A DNA stretch of 64,000 bases, from contig JAIOPV010000021.1 of assembly GCA_021413735.1 (NCBI GenBank), positions 20,048 through 84,047 on the forward strand, written 5' to 3'. The DNA comes from Planctomycetota bacterium. Its GTDB lineage: Bacteria; Planctomycetota; Planctomycetia; Gemmatales; Gemmataceae. The position numbers and the translations under genes were made by a program. Shown here in pieces: positions 23,519 through 32,419 of this stretch; position 1 is the stretch's first letter, and every line of letters starts with the position of its first letter. A model generated the notes under the pieces. The model was not told the DNA's origin. It saw only the letters and a program-made list of their open reading frames with translations, and did not search any database.

Positions 23519-25972
23519 GTGCCCATGTTGCCTCTGCGGGTTCTCATTATCGAAGATAACCCATCCGATGCCGAGTTGATCCTTCACTCACTCCAACAAG
23601 CGGGGTTCGAGCCGAAAGTCATCCGAGCCGAAACCGAAGTGGAATATCTCACTCAGTTGGAATCCGCTCCTGACGTTATTCTGTGCGACTACAACCTGCC
23701 CCAGTTAAGTGCCATGCGGGCGTTGGATCTGCTCCAGGAACGCCGCCTGGAGATCCCGTTTCTGATCGTGTCGGGTTCGATCGGAGAAGAAACCGCAGTC
23801 GAGTCGATCAAGCGTGGAGCAACCGACTACATCCTCAAGGATCGGCTCGGGCGGCTCGGTTCCGCAGTGACACGCGCCCTCGAACAACGAAAACTCCGGG
23901 ATGCCGAACGCAGCAGTCAGGCTCAGCTTCGGTTCCAGAATGCGCTGCTCGAATGCCAGACCGAGGCGTCGCCGGATGGCATCCTCGTGGTCGGGCCGGA
24001 TAATCAGATCCTGTCATACAACCGCCGATTCCTCGAATTGTGGGACATTCCTCCTGAACTCGCCAAAGCTGGAGACGACACACCAGTCCTGGCACTGGCC
24101 CGAAGTCGGACGGCCGACCCAGACGCTTTCGTCGCGCGTGTCGAGGCCATCTACGCCGACCCAGACACCCAGACAAACGAAGAAGTGGCCTTGGCCGATG
24201 GACGGACACTCGATCGGTACAGCGCCCCAATCCGGGGAACCTCTGGAGAGTTGCTCGGCCGTGTCTGGTTCTTCCGCGATATCACAAATCGAAAGCGAGC
24301 CGAGAGCGAAGTTCAACGACAGCAAAAGGAATTGCAACTTATCTTCGACATGGTGCCGGCGGTGATTTTCTTCAAGGATCGCGATCACCGATTGGTACGT
24401 GTGAACGACGAACTCGTTCGATTGGTAGGGTTGCCGAGAGAACGGCTCGAAGGGCGGACAGATGTGGAACTTGGTTCGCCACAGGCCGCCCAGTATTACC
24501 GTGATGAAAACGAAGTCATGACCACGGGTCGCCCGAAGCGTGGGATCATCGAACCGATTGAAACCGCGACTGGTACTCGCTGGCTCCAGACCGATAAGCT
24601 CCCTCACCGCGATGCAACCGGGCAAATCATCGGCGTGATCGGATTCGCGATCGACATCACAAATCGAAAGCAGGCCGAGGAGTTGTTCCGTCAGGCTCAG
24701 GAACGGCTTCAGCACGTCATCGCTTCGAGTCCGGCGATTCTCTTCTCGCTTGTCATCGAGGCAGATCACATCCGTGGAATTGCCTGGATGAGTGAGAACG
24801 TGCGAGACGTGTTGGGGTACTCCCCAGCGGAAACGTGTGGCACGTCGTGGTGGATGGCAAACATGCATCCGGAAGATCGCGATCGGGTGATGTCTTCCAC
24901 GGACCAAGGATTGATCGCGAAGGGGCGAGTAACGCACGAATACCGCTTCAAGCACCGGAACGGTCAGTACCGTTGGCTCCGCAGCGAGATTCGATTGGTT
25001 CTGGATGCCACGGGGGAATCCGTGGAGGCCATTGGTTCGTGGTCCGACATCACCGAACGCCAACTCCTGGAAGAACAGTATCGGCAGGCGCAGAAGATGG
25101 AGGCATTCGGGCAGTTGTCTGCCGGCATCGCTCACGACTTCAACAACCTGCTGACAGTCATCAACGGCTACAGCGACCTCCTCATCGACGAATTCTCGCC
25201 AACCGACCCGCAACGGATCTCGGCAATCGAGATTCGCGAAGCGGGTGGTCGTGCCGCTGCGCTGACCGCTCAACTTCTGGCTTTCAGTCGGAGAACGATC
25301 GTCGAGCCCAAGATTTTCGATCTGAATGAATTGGTCGATCGAGTTGTGAAGATGCTCCGTCGGCTGATCGGGGAAGACATCATCCTCGTCACCGAGTTGT
25401 CTCCCACATTGAGCCGGGTGAAGGCAGACCAGAGTCAGATGGAGCAACTCATCATGAATCTGGCCGTGAATGCCAGGGATGCGATGCCCAAAGGCGGCCG
25501 GCTGACCATTGGAACGCAGAACACGGAGGCATTGAGCTTAGCCACACTCGCAACTCCGAACCAGATCCCGAGCCGTCATGTGCGAATCACGGTATCTGAT
25601 ACGGGAACCGGAATGACGGATGAAGTGAAGGCCAAGCTGTTTGAACCGTTCTTCACCACGAAGGGGGTTGGAAAAGGAACCGGGCTTGGGCTGGCGACGG
25701 TGTTCGGAATCGTGAAGCAAGCCGGGGGCCAGATCGACGTCACGAGCGAAGTTGGGGTTGGAACCATATTTACGGTACTGCTGCCCGCTGCATCAGACAC
25801 GACAATCAAGCCCCCCAGCGGCAAGCTCGGAATTCCCAAACTCGGAAGCGAGACGGATGACGCGATCGTGCGGCACGGGGTCGTTGAGGAAACCGACGCT
25901 TTCCTTCAGAAGCCGTTCACTCCGCTGGCGCTCGCTCGAAAAGTGCGGGGTGTTCTGGATGGAAGCGAGTGA
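23519..25972 (+). CDS. Hybrid sensor histidine kinase (REC-PAS-PAS-PAS-HisKA-HATPase) with a truncated C-terminal receiver
   Basis: The 817-residue protein has an N-terminal receiver (LRVLIIEDNPSDAEL...VILCDYNLPQLSAM; about 5-125), three PAS domains (about 145-265, 275-385, 395-520), and a histidine-kinase core with His539 in GQLSAGIAHDFNNLL. The ATPase domain shows NLAVNARDAMPKGG, DTGTGMT and KGTGLGLATVFGIV. It ends with TDDAIVRHGVVEETDAFLQKPFTPLALARKVRGVLDG, the last 38 residues or so of a receiver domain whose first two thirds, including the phosphoacceptor Asp, are missing. That part follows the ATPase domain directly, which points to an internal in-frame deletion. The GTG start at 23519 has AGGAG 9 bases upstream. 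Confidence 0.93.
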   Translation: MPMLPLRVLIIEDNPSDAELILHSLQQAGFEPKVIRAETEVEYLTQLESAPDVILCDYNLPQLSAMRALDLLQERRLEIPFLIVSGSIGEETAVESIKRGATDYILKDRLGRLGSAVTRALEQRKLRDAERSSQAQLRFQNALLECQTEASPDGILVVGPDNQILSYNRRFLELWDIPPELAKAGDDTPVLALARSRTADPDAFVARVEAIYADPDTQTNEEVALADGRTLDRYSAPIRGTSGELLGRVWFFRDITNRKRAESEVQRQQKELQLIFDMVPAVIFFKDRDHRLVRVNDELVRLVGLPRERLEGRTDVELGSPQAAQYYRDENEVMTTGRPKRGIIEPIETATGTRWLQTDKLPHRDATGQIIGVIGFAIDITNRKQAEELFRQAQERLQHVIASSPAILFSLVIEADHIRGIAWMSENVRDVLGYSPAETCGTSWWMANMHPEDRDRVMSSTDQGLIAKGRVTHEYRFKHRNGQYRWLRSEIRLVLDATGESVEAIGSWSDITERQLLEEQYRQAQKMEAFGQLSAGIAHDFNNLLTVINGYSDLLIDEFSPTDPQRISAIEIREAGGRAAALTAQLLAFSRRTIVEPKIFDLNELVDRVVKMLRRLIGEDIILVTELSPTLSRVKADQSQMEQLIMNLAVNARDAMPKGGRLTIGTQNTEALSLATLATPNQIPSRHVRITVSDTGTGMTDEVKAKLFEPFFTTKGVGKGTGLGLATVFGIVKQAGGQIDVTSEVGVGTIFTVLLPAASDTTIKPPSGKLGIPKLGSETDDAIVRHGVVEETDAFLQKPFTPLALARKVRGVLDGSE

Positions 25973-25980
25973 GGGGTTTG

Positions 25981-26049
25981 CGAGCCACGGGGTTTATCCC
26001 CGTGGTTGTTGGGGAAAGCAAAGACCACGGGGATAAACCCCGTGGCTCG
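25981..26049. repeat. Palindromic repeat, GAGCCACGGGG family, copy 2
   Basis: Perfect 25-base arms 25981-26005 and 26025-26049 (CGAGCCACGGGGTTTATCCC..., and its complement) surround a 19-base loop. It separates the convergent histidine kinase and DUF1501 genes and may terminate both. Other copies are at 2189-2257 and 63973-63998. Confidence 0.92.
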
Positions 26050-26063
26050 TCAAATTCTGCGGA

Positions 26064-27446
26064 TCACTTCAGGATGCCCGATATCACTTGCCCCTCGCAG
26101 AGCGTGAGGGGGCGATTCAGTCGATCACGCAGTTCCGTTCGCGGATCGACGCCCAGCAAGTGATAGATCGTCGCCGCGAGGTCAGATGGAGTTGTGGGAT
26201 TCGCCGTCGGTTCCGCTGCGAAGCGGTCACTCGCTCCGTAGACCGCTCCACCTGCAACGCCGCCACCAGCCAGTACCGTGGTGAACACCTTACCCCAGTG
26301 GTCGCGGCCGTCTTTGCCAGCCCCCGCGCCGCCTTCCACCGCTTGACCCACCTTCGGCGTTCGACCCATTTCCCCGGTCCAGACGACGAGCGTTTCGTCC
26401 AGCATGTCGCGGCTTTTCAGGTCGTCGAGAAGCGCCGACGTTGCTTGATCGGTGACGGGGCACAGGCGAGTCTTCAGATCGACGAAGTTCCGGTTGTGCG
26501 TGTCCCAGTAGACGCTGACGTTCGTGATGCCGTCGTTCGGCCAGAAGACCGTGACGAGCGGCACGCCAGCTTCGACCAACCGACGAGCCTGAAGCACAGA
26601 CTGCCCGTGGCGATTCATGCCGTAGCGTTCGCGTGTCTTCTGCGATTCGCGCGACAGGTCGAACGCCTTCGTGACCTGCGGCGCGGACAGCAGCGAGAAC
26701 GCTCGGCGGTAGTGCGCTCCCATCGCTTCGAGTTCAGGCTGGTATTTGGTCATCGGTCCGGGTCGGTCGAACGCCTGCAACAGACGCTCGCGACCGAGAA
26801 CGCGGTCGGCTGGGGTATCTTCGCTCAGAGCAAACTCGCCGACGCGATAATCCGGCGACGAGGCATCGGTGTCGATTCGCATGGGGTTGTAGACGGGGCC
26901 GAGCCAGCCCGCTCCCTGGCCATGGCTCTGTTCCACGAATCGCGGCGCCCCGTTGGGCACGACCGGCATCATCGAGACATAAGGCGGCAGTTGTCCGCGA
27001 CCGTGGCCGAGTTTCGCGAGAACGGAACCGTAGTTGGGCCAGTCGTCGGCGATGGGGCCGGCTGGTGCGGGCTTGCCCGTGAGGAGATGGTGGGTCGCGG
27101 TAAGGTGGTTGACGTCCGTGTGGGTCATCGAGCGGATCAGGCAAAGGTCATGGGCACGCTTCGCCAACTGGGGCAGGTGCTCGCAAATCTGCAAGCCGGG
27201 AACGGTCGTCTGGATGGGCTTGAACTCGCCGCGATAAACGTCTGCGGCGTCGGGCTTCATGTCCCAGGTGTCTTGCTGAGCGGGTCCGCCCCACATGAAC
27301 AGCAGGATGCACGCCTTCGCTCGTTTTTTCGGTGGGGTTGCGGTCGGTTCGGCGGCTTTCAGCAGAGTCGGCAATCCAAGCCCGAACAGACTGAGCGAAC
27401 CGGCTCGCAGGAAGTCTCGCCGCGTATCGGGAGGGAGTCGGTCCAT
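26064..27446 (-). CDS. DUF1501 domain-containing secreted protein
   Basis: The 460-residue second DUF1501 protein starts PPDTRRDFLRAGSLSLFGLGLPTLL, a Tat-type signal. It carries CILLFMWGGPAQQDTWDMKPDA, LPQLAKRAHDLCLIRSMTHTDVNHLTATHHLLTGK, ARRLVEAGVPLVTVFW and VVWTGEMGRTPKV...GRDHWGKVF. It belongs to the larger DUF1501 subgroup that retains ...PTTPSDLAATIYHLLGVDP...LNRPLTLCEGQVI at the end. It is transcribed toward the histidine kinase gene. No DUF1549/1553 partner is adjacent, so the partner may be elsewhere. Confidence 0.94.
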   Translation of the reverse strand: MDRLPPDTRRDFLRAGSLSLFGLGLPTLLKAAEPTATPPKKRAKACILLFMWGGPAQQDTWDMKPDAADVYRGEFKPIQTTVPGLQICEHLPQLAKRAHDLCLIRSMTHTDVNHLTATHHLLTGKPAPAGPIADDWPNYGSVLAKLGHGRGQLPPYVSMMPVVPNGAPRFVEQSHGQGAGWLGPVYNPMRIDTDASSPDYRVGEFALSEDTPADRVLGRERLLQAFDRPGPMTKYQPELEAMGAHYRRAFSLLSAPQVTKAFDLSRESQKTRERYGMNRHGQSVLQARRLVEAGVPLVTVFWPNDGITNVSVYWDTHNRNFVDLKTRLCPVTDQATSALLDDLKSRDMLDETLVVWTGEMGRTPKVGQAVEGGAGAGKDGRDHWGKVFTTVLAGGGVAGGAVYGASDRFAAEPTANPTTPSDLAATIYHLLGVDPRTELRDRLNRPLTLCEGQVISGILK

Positions 27447-27463
27447 GGGAACCTTTCGTGCGA

Positions 27464-27480
27464 TTGCCGCAAGCGGCGAA
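27464..27480. repeat. Half copy of the GCCGCTTGCGGCG repeat
   Basis: TTGCCGCAAGCGGCGAA lies in the 48 bases between hslU and the DUF1501 gene. It matches one arm of the palindromes at 9785-9838 and 33844-33888; the second arm is missing. Confidence 0.6.
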
Positions 27481-27494
27481 TACAGGATTCTCCC

Positions 27495-28841
27495 CTACAG
27501 GATGAACTTGCTCAAGTCTTCGCGTTGAATAATCGCCCCGAGCCGATCACGGACGAACTTGGCGTCGATCACCACTCGCTTCTCGGTGAGGTCTGGGCCT
27601 TCAAAGCTCACTTCCTCCACGACTTTTTCGAGAATCGTGTGCAGCCGTCGGGCACCGATGTTCTGGTGCGTGCGGTTCACGTCGAAGGCGATATCCGCGA
27701 TGGCCTCGATGCCATCTTTCGTGAATTCCAGATCAACGCCTTCGGTCTTCAGCAACTCCGAGTATTGCTTCGTGAGGGCGTGTTTTGGTTCCGTGAGGAT
27801 TCGCAGGAAATCGGGCTTCGTCAGGTCGGTGAGTTCGACGCGGATCGGGAAGCGGCCCTGCAACTCCGGCATGAGGTCGGCAGGCTTCGACGTGTGAAAC
27901 GCTCCTGCCGCGATGAACAGAATGTGATCCGTTTTCACGGGGCCGTGCTTGGTGTTGACGGTCGTGCCTTCGACCACTGGCAGCAAGTCTCGCTGCACGC
28001 CTTGTCGGGAAACGTCCGGCCCGTGCCCCGACGACGGCCCGCACACCTTGTCGATCTCATCGAGGAACACGATGCCTTGATTCTCGACCCGTTCGACGGT
28101 CTGTTCGGCGACCGCGGCCCGATCGATGAGCGCTTCCGTTTCCTGTTCGAGCAGCAGCTTGCGGGCGTCCTTGATGGCGAGTTGGCGAGGTTGCCCGCCC
28201 TTCGGCATGATCTTGTCGAACATGTTCTGCAAGTCGACGTCCATGTTCTCCATGCCCATGCTGGAGAAGATTTGCACCGGCACGGCCTTCTGCTCGACGG
28301 TCAGTTCCACGACGCGATCTTCGAGTTCGCCGGCTTCGAGTTTGGCCTTCATCTTGTCGCGGGTGCGCTGACGGCGTTCCTGTTCTTCCTTCTCCTGTTC
28401 AGGCTCCCACGGCGTGTTCTTCGGCGTCGGCACGAGCATATCGAGCAGCCGTTCCGTGACGCGATCCTTGGCCTTGTTCTGCACCTGAACTCGCATCTCG
28501 GCTTTGACCAACCCGATGCCCGCTTCCGTGAGATCGCGGATGATGCTTTCGACATCGCGGCCAACGTAACCGACTTCGGTGAACTTCGTGGCTTCGACCT
28601 TGATGAACGGCGCTCCGACCAACTGTGCGAGTCGACGAGCGATCTCCGTTTTGCCGACGCCGGTTGGTCCGATGAGGATGATGTTTTTCGGCGTGATGTC
28701 GGTGCGAAGTTCGGGCGAGAGTTGCTGACGTCGCCAGCGATTGCGGATCGCGACCGCGACGGCTTTCTTGGCCGCGTTCTGCCCGACGATGTATTTGTCG
28801 AGTTCGGCAACGACCTGTCGCGGGGTCATGGATTCGGCCAC
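27495..28841 (-). CDS. hslU: ATP-dependent protease ATPase subunit HslU
   Basis: The 448-residue HslU (ClpY) is the AAA+ unfoldase that feeds proteins to HslV. It starts MTPRQVVAELDKYIVGQNAAKKAVAVAIRNRWRR and has Walker A GPTGVGKT, the HslU I-domain (about 110-240) rich in Glu/Lys, Walker B GIVFLDEIDKV, the sensor segment ELQGRFPIRVEL and the C-terminal ISKFIL-like tail that docks into HslV (here DLSKFIL). The GTG at 28841 has GAGG 7 bases upstream; an ATG four codons later also fits. It lies downstream of hslV with a palindrome between the two genes. Confidence 0.97.
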   Translation of the reverse strand: MAESMTPRQVVAELDKYIVGQNAAKKAVAVAIRNRWRRQQLSPELRTDITPKNIILIGPTGVGKTEIARRLAQLVGAPFIKVEATKFTEVGYVGRDVESIIRDLTEAGIGLVKAEMRVQVQNKAKDRVTERLLDMLVPTPKNTPWEPEQEKEEQERRQRTRDKMKAKLEAGELEDRVVELTVEQKAVPVQIFSSMGMENMDVDLQNMFDKIMPKGGQPRQLAIKDARKLLLEQETEALIDRAAVAEQTVERVENQGIVFLDEIDKVCGPSSGHGPDVSRQGVQRDLLPVVEGTTVNTKHGPVKTDHILFIAAGAFHTSKPADLMPELQGRFPIRVELTDLTKPDFLRILTEPKHALTKQYSELLKTEGVDLEFTKDGIEAIADIAFDVNRTHQNIGARRLHTILEKVVEEVSFEGPDLTEKRVVIDAKFVRDRLGAIIQREDLSKFIL

Positions 28842-28859
28842 GGGGAAACCTCGGAAATG

Positions 28860-28940
28860 ATCTCACGCAAAGCCGCGAAGCCACAAAGATATTCAGCTTT
28901 GTCTTGGTCTTCTTCGTGGCTTCGCGGCTTTGCGTGAGAT
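28860..28940. repeat. Palindrome between hslV and hslU
   Basis: The 30-base arms 28860-28889 (ATCTCACGCAAAGCCGCGAA...) and 28911-28940 are nearly exact reverse complements, differing at a few positions, with a 21-base loop. In the hslVU mRNA it would form a very stable hairpin that could adjust the ratio of the two subunits. The sequence type (CACGCAAAGCCGCGAAG) is a dispersed repeat seen in other bacteria, as far as I recall. Confidence 0.88.
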
Positions 28941-28947
28941 TCTTGAT

Positions 28948-29484
28948 TCACGTCAATTCAAGTACTTCAATGCTGCGGTTGGTGTAAATGCAGAGGTCGC
29001 CGGCGATCTCCAGGCCAGCTTTGGCGATCTCGGCGGGCTTCAGTGTCGTGTGTGCCATGAGCGCCCGGGCGGCGGCCAACGCATACGGGCCGCCCGAGCC
29101 AATCGCCAGCACGTTATCGGTGGGGGCGATCACGTCGCCGGTGCCGCTGAGAAGCAGCAAATGATCGCGGTCAGCGACGATGAGCATGGCTTCGAGGCGA
29201 CGCAAAATGCGGTCGGTTCGCCATTCTTTCGCGAGTTCGGTCGCGGCTTTCGGCACGGAACCCTGATGGTCGCGGAGCTTAGTCTCGAAGCGTTCGAGGA
29301 GCGAGAACGCGTCGGCGGCGGCGCCCGCGAATCCGGCCAGAACCTTGCCGTCGTACAACTTGCGAACCTTTCTCGCGTCGTTCTTCATCACAATGTTACC
29401 GAGCGTAACCTGCCCGTCGCCGCCAATGGCGACGCCAGCGGAAGTTCGCACGGCCAGAATAGTTGTGGCACGAATTCGAGGCAC
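28948..29484 (-). CDS. hslV: ATP-dependent protease peptidase subunit HslV
   Basis: The 178-residue proteasome-like threonine peptidase (ClpQ) has [24 protein letters not shown], with the catalytic Thr in ATTIL, then [29 protein letters not shown] and [10 protein letters not shown] chose the GTG at 29484 because GGAG stands 7 bases upstream and it gives the family length; an earlier ATG at 29535 falls inside a palindromic repeat and adds 17 unrelated residues. The short leader (VPRIR) before ATT would need removal to expose the nucleophile. It is co-transcribed with hslU. Confidence 0.96.
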   Translation of the reverse strand: MPRIRATTILAVRTSAGVAIGGDGQVTLGNIVMKNDARKVRKLYDGKVLAGFAGAAADAFSLLERFETKLRDHQGSVPKAATELAKEWRTDRILRRLEAMLIVADRDHLLLLSGTGDVIAPTDNVLAIGSGGPYALAAARALMAHTTLKPAEIAKAGLEIAGDLCIYTNRSIEVLELT

Positions 29485-29494
29485 GGATTTCTCC

Positions 29495-29578
29495 AAGGCG
29501 GAAGGCAGAGGGCGGAATGTGGAATGCGGAATCACTCTTCGCTTTCCATTCCGCCCTCCGCCTTCTGCCTTCCGCCTT
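29495..29578. repeat. Palindromic repeat, AAGGCGGAAGGC family, copy 1
   Basis: Arm 29495-29519 (AAGGCGGAAGGCAGAGGGCG...) pairs with 29547-29578. The same family occurs in frame inside the double ABC ATPase gene (33079-33170). It lies directly upstream of hslV, partly covering where its promoter would be. Confidence 0.9.
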
Positions 29579-29834
29579 GTCGGTTTAAGATCGCTCCAGG
29601 GCCGACGAATACAGTTCTGATGCTGCTAACCGGACGCGAATGGGGTGTTTGCTCGCATTCGCTCTGAAGGACATGATACCCAGCCGGTGCAACCGGAACA
29701 GGGAAGCCAAACCCAAGCCCGGAACCAATTTGGTTCAGCAAGCAGGGTGGGTCTGGGATAGAATGAGCAACGGAACGACTTGTGGGCGGTGCGCGTTGCC
29801 ATGCGCCCACCCCCGTAACCACAAGGAGAAACAC
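29579..29834. other. Intergenic region before the TPM gene
   Basis: About 255 bases contain no convincing gene. A TAGAAT (29759-29764) could be a -10 box for the TPM gene, but no good -35 hexamer stands 16-18 bases before it. A leader hairpin, GTGGGCG...GCGCCCAC (29784-29812), precedes the AAGGAG ribosome site. Confidence 0.4.
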
Positions 29835-30938
29835 ATGACCAAACTGATGACGACGGGGGCGATGATCGCAGCCCTCTTGACCGGTGGCCTCCTTGCGACG
29901 CCTGTTTTGGCCTCGAAGGCTGCCGCCGAATTGCCTGGGGCAATGCAGGTTACCGATGATGCGAAGCTCTTCTCCGACGATGCCGTGAAGCAAGCCGAAA
30001 AGAAGATGTCGGACGCCAAGTTCGACCGCGGCCTCCACTTCACCGTGGATACATACAAGGAAATTCCGGCCGACCGAAAGAGCAAGTACAGCCCAGACCG
30101 GGAACAGGAGTTCTTCCGCGAGTGGGCGAAGGCGGTCGCCACAGGCGACAAGGCTCGGGGCCCATATGTGTTGATCTGCCTCAAACCGGCCTACACCGAA
30201 GTTGTTGTTGATGAGGAGAGCCTCAATCGTGGATTCACCACGAGCAATGCAGCCACCCTGAGCAAAATCTTCGATACCGGTCTGCGGGAATCTGGGAAAC
30301 TCCAGGGCGCTGAACGGGCCGCTCGCCGAGATAAGGCGCTTCTCGACGCGACCGATTACGTTATCAAGGATCTGAGCGGCGCCAAAGTTGTCGATGTAAA
30401 CGGCAACGTGGTCAGCAGCACGACTGGCAAAACCGCACAGCACAACGAGCACAAGCAAGGAATGAGCGTCGGCGGGTGGGTTTGCCTGGGTCTGTGTGTT
30501 CTGCTCGGCGTGTGGCTCATGATCGGTTTGATCCGCGCGCTGACGGGTGGCGGCGGTGGAGGTGGCGGCGGTTATGGTGGCGGTGGTGGTGGCGGGGGTG
30601 GTTTCGGGTCGTCCTTGCTCGGCGGCCTCTTCGGCGCGATGGCCGGCATGTACATCTACAATAGCATGTTCGGACACGGTGGCATGTTCGGCGGCAGCTC
30701 CGACGCGTATGCAGGAAGCAGCGACGGGATGGGTGGAAGTCCTGACACTGGTGCTGGTGATTACGGTGATGGCACCTCTGCGGGGAGTGGGGGTGGCGAT
30801 TACGGCGGTGGCGACTCGGGCGGAGGTGGTGATTACGGCGGTGGTGGTGGTGACTACGGCGGCGGAGGCGGTGATTACGGTGGTGGCGGCGACTTCGGTG
30901 GCGGTGGTGGTGACTTTGGCGGCGGTGGCGACTTCTAA
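29835..30938 (+). CDS. TPM-domain (Psb32/YgcG-like) exported protein with Gly-rich tail
   Basis: The 367-residue protein has a signal peptide (MTKLMTTGAMIAALLTGGLLATPVLA), a TPM domain (about 38-190; LFSDDAVKQAEKKM...DKARGPYVLICLKPAYTEVVVDEE), and a transmembrane helix (VCLGLCVLLGVWLMIGLIRAL). After it comes an extremely Gly-rich tail with GGGGGYGG and DYGGGGGD repeats. TPM proteins have been linked to photosystem repair in plants and have phosphatase-like folds; in bacteria the role is mostly unknown. The ATG follows AAGGAG at ideal spacing. A strong terminator follows, so it is a single-gene unit. Confidence 0.88.
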   Translation: MTKLMTTGAMIAALLTGGLLATPVLASKAAAELPGAMQVTDDAKLFSDDAVKQAEKKMSDAKFDRGLHFTVDTYKEIPADRKSKYSPDREQEFFREWAKAVATGDKARGPYVLICLKPAYTEVVVDEESLNRGFTTSNAATLSKIFDTGLRESGKLQGAERAARRDKALLDATDYVIKDLSGAKVVDVNGNVVSSTTGKTAQHNEHKQGMSVGGWVCLGLCVLLGVWLMIGLIRALTGGGGGGGGGYGGGGGGGGGFGSSLLGGLFGAMAGMYIYNSMFGHGGMFGGSSDAYAGSSDGMGGSPDTGAGDYGDGTSAGSGGGDYGGGDSGGGGDYGGGGGDYGGGGGDYGGGGDFGGGGGDFGGGGDF

Positions 30939-30957
30939 GCCGCAAGACACAACAACC

Positions 30958-30987
30958 AAAAGCCCACCCGTTCGCGGGTGGGCTTTT
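30958..30987 (+). terminator. Rho-independent terminator after the TPM gene
   Basis: AAAAGCCCACCCG, TTCG, then CGGGTGGGCTTTT form a perfect stem with a stable tetraloop and T tract, about 20 bases after the TPM stop codon. Confidence 0.9.
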
Positions 30988-31013
30988 CGCTTTTACTCCC
31001 TTACCATGACCAC

Positions 31014-31496
31014 ATGCCACACGATCCGAATTGTCCGATGTGCAAGACCGTCGCCGACCTCACTGCGGTCGGCGGGCCGGGGTTGGTCTGGCACTTCCCG
31101 CATTCCGTTGCGTTCCTCGGTCCCTGGCAGTTCTACACGGGTTATTGCCTGATCGTATCACGCGAACCTGCTTCTGAACTGAGTCAACTCGGACCGAATC
31201 GAGCCGCGTTCCTTGAAGAAATGGCCACGCTCGCGGAGGCAATCGAAGCCTGCTTCACCCCGCACAAACTGAACTACGAACTCCTCGGGAACGTTGTGCC
31301 GCACCTACACTGGCACATCTTCCCACGCTCGGCCAACGACCCTGAGAAACTGCGGCCCATCTGGTTCGGCACCGACAAAGCCGAGAACGATCCCGCCGAG
31401 AAGGCACGATTGCAGACGGGTAGCATCCCGCCGGCGGAATGCGTTGCGAAGTTGCGAGCGTGGCTGACCGCAAACGGGGCACCAACCGCATCATGA
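31014..31496 (+). CDS. HIT-family (histidine triad) protein
   Basis: The 160-residue protein has the HIT motif HLHWHIFPR near residue 100 and a CPMC pair at the start (PNCPMCK), like Zn-containing HIT hydrolases. These act on nucleotide-phosphoramidate or dinucleotide polyphosphate substrates. The conserved FLGPWQFYTGYCLIVSREPASELS segment precedes the helix. The C-terminus extends about 50 residues past the motif. The stop overlaps the hemC start by 4 bases (ATGA), so it is co-translated with hemC. The ATG at 31014 has no strong ribosome site. Confidence 0.9.
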   Translation: MPHDPNCPMCKTVADLTAVGGPGLVWHFPHSVAFLGPWQFYTGYCLIVSREPASELSQLGPNRAAFLEEMATLAEAIEACFTPHKLNYELLGNVVPHLHWHIFPRSANDPEKLRPIWFGTDKAENDPAEKARLQTGSIPPAECVAKLRAWLTANGAPTAS

Positions 31497-32419
31497 CAAC
31501 CTCTCTCCGAATCGGAACACGCGGAAGCCCACTGGCGCTGTGGCAAGCGAACTACATCGCGGATCGGCTGCGGGCTGTCGTATCGCCACGACGGGTCGAA
31601 CTCGTGCTGATCGAGACGCACGGCGACCGCGATCAAGCGTCGGCACTGTCCGCGATGGGCGGCTTCGGCGTCTTCACGAAGGCGATTCAGAACGCACTGC
31701 TCGACGGGCGGGCTGACGTCGCGGTTCACAGCCTGAAGGATCTGCCGACGATCCCGGAAACGCAGTTGGAACTCGTGGCGGTGCCAGCACGCGGACCAAC
31801 CGGCGATGCGTTCGTTTCGACCAGACACCACACATTCGCGGAACTTCCCAAGGGTGCGGTTGTCGGCACGAGTAGTCTTCGCCGACGGGCACAGGTCGCG
31901 AACCGGCGCCCCGATCTGAAGTTGCTCGACCTTCGCGGCAACGTCGATACCCGACTACGCAAGCTCGACGAACAAAACCTCGACGCGATCATTCTCGCGG
32001 AGGCCGGGCTCGTGCGGCTCGGGTTAGCGGATCGCATCACGGAGATTCTGGATTCGTCGTGGATGTTGCCGGCCGTGGGTCAGGGTGCGATCGGTCTCGA
32101 ATGCCGGGCGGTTGACGACGAGACGAAACACATTGTCGAAGCCCTGCGAGACACCGATACATTTGCTCGCGTGACGGCCGAACGTGCGATGCTATACGCT
32201 CTTGGTGGAGGCTGCCTTGTGCCGATCGGGACTACGTCGAATGTGCAAGACGGCATCCTCACGGTTCGCGGGGCGGTGCTGTCGCCAGACGGCCGACGGC
32301 GTGTGGTTGCGACGCATACCGGACCAGTTCAGACGCCGCTGGCTGTGGGTCAGGAACTCGCCGGGATGTTGCTCGCTGAAGGTGCCGCGGAGTTGCTCAA
32401 GTCGGAACCCCAATCGTGA
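31493..32419 (+). CDS. hemC: Hydroxymethylbilane synthase (porphobilinogen deaminase)
   Basis: The 308-residue enzyme polymerises four porphobilinogen units to hydroxymethylbilane in heme synthesis. It starts LRIGTRGSPLALWQA and carries GDRD...GGFGVFTKAIQNALLDGRADVAVHSLKDLPT, FVSTR, GTSSLRRRAQ, the RGNVDTRLRKL substrate-binding arginines, and the dipyrromethane cofactor Cys241 in LGGGCLVPIG. Length is standard. The ATG at 31493 overlaps the HIT gene stop; a farther upstream start is rejected because homology begins here. The downstream ABC gene overlaps its stop by 4 bases. Confidence 0.97.
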   Translation: MTTSLRIGTRGSPLALWQANYIADRLRAVVSPRRVELVLIETHGDRDQASALSAMGGFGVFTKAIQNALLDGRADVAVHSLKDLPTIPETQLELVAVPARGPTGDAFVSTRHHTFAELPKGAVVGTSSLRRRAQVANRRPDLKLLDLRGNVDTRLRKLDEQNLDAIILAEAGLVRLGLADRITEILDSSWMLPAVGQGAIGLECRAVDDETKHIVEALRDTDTFARVTAERAMLYALGGGCLVPIGTTSNVQDGILTVRGAVLSPDGRRRVVATHTGPVQTPLAVGQELAGMLLAEGAAELLKSEPQS

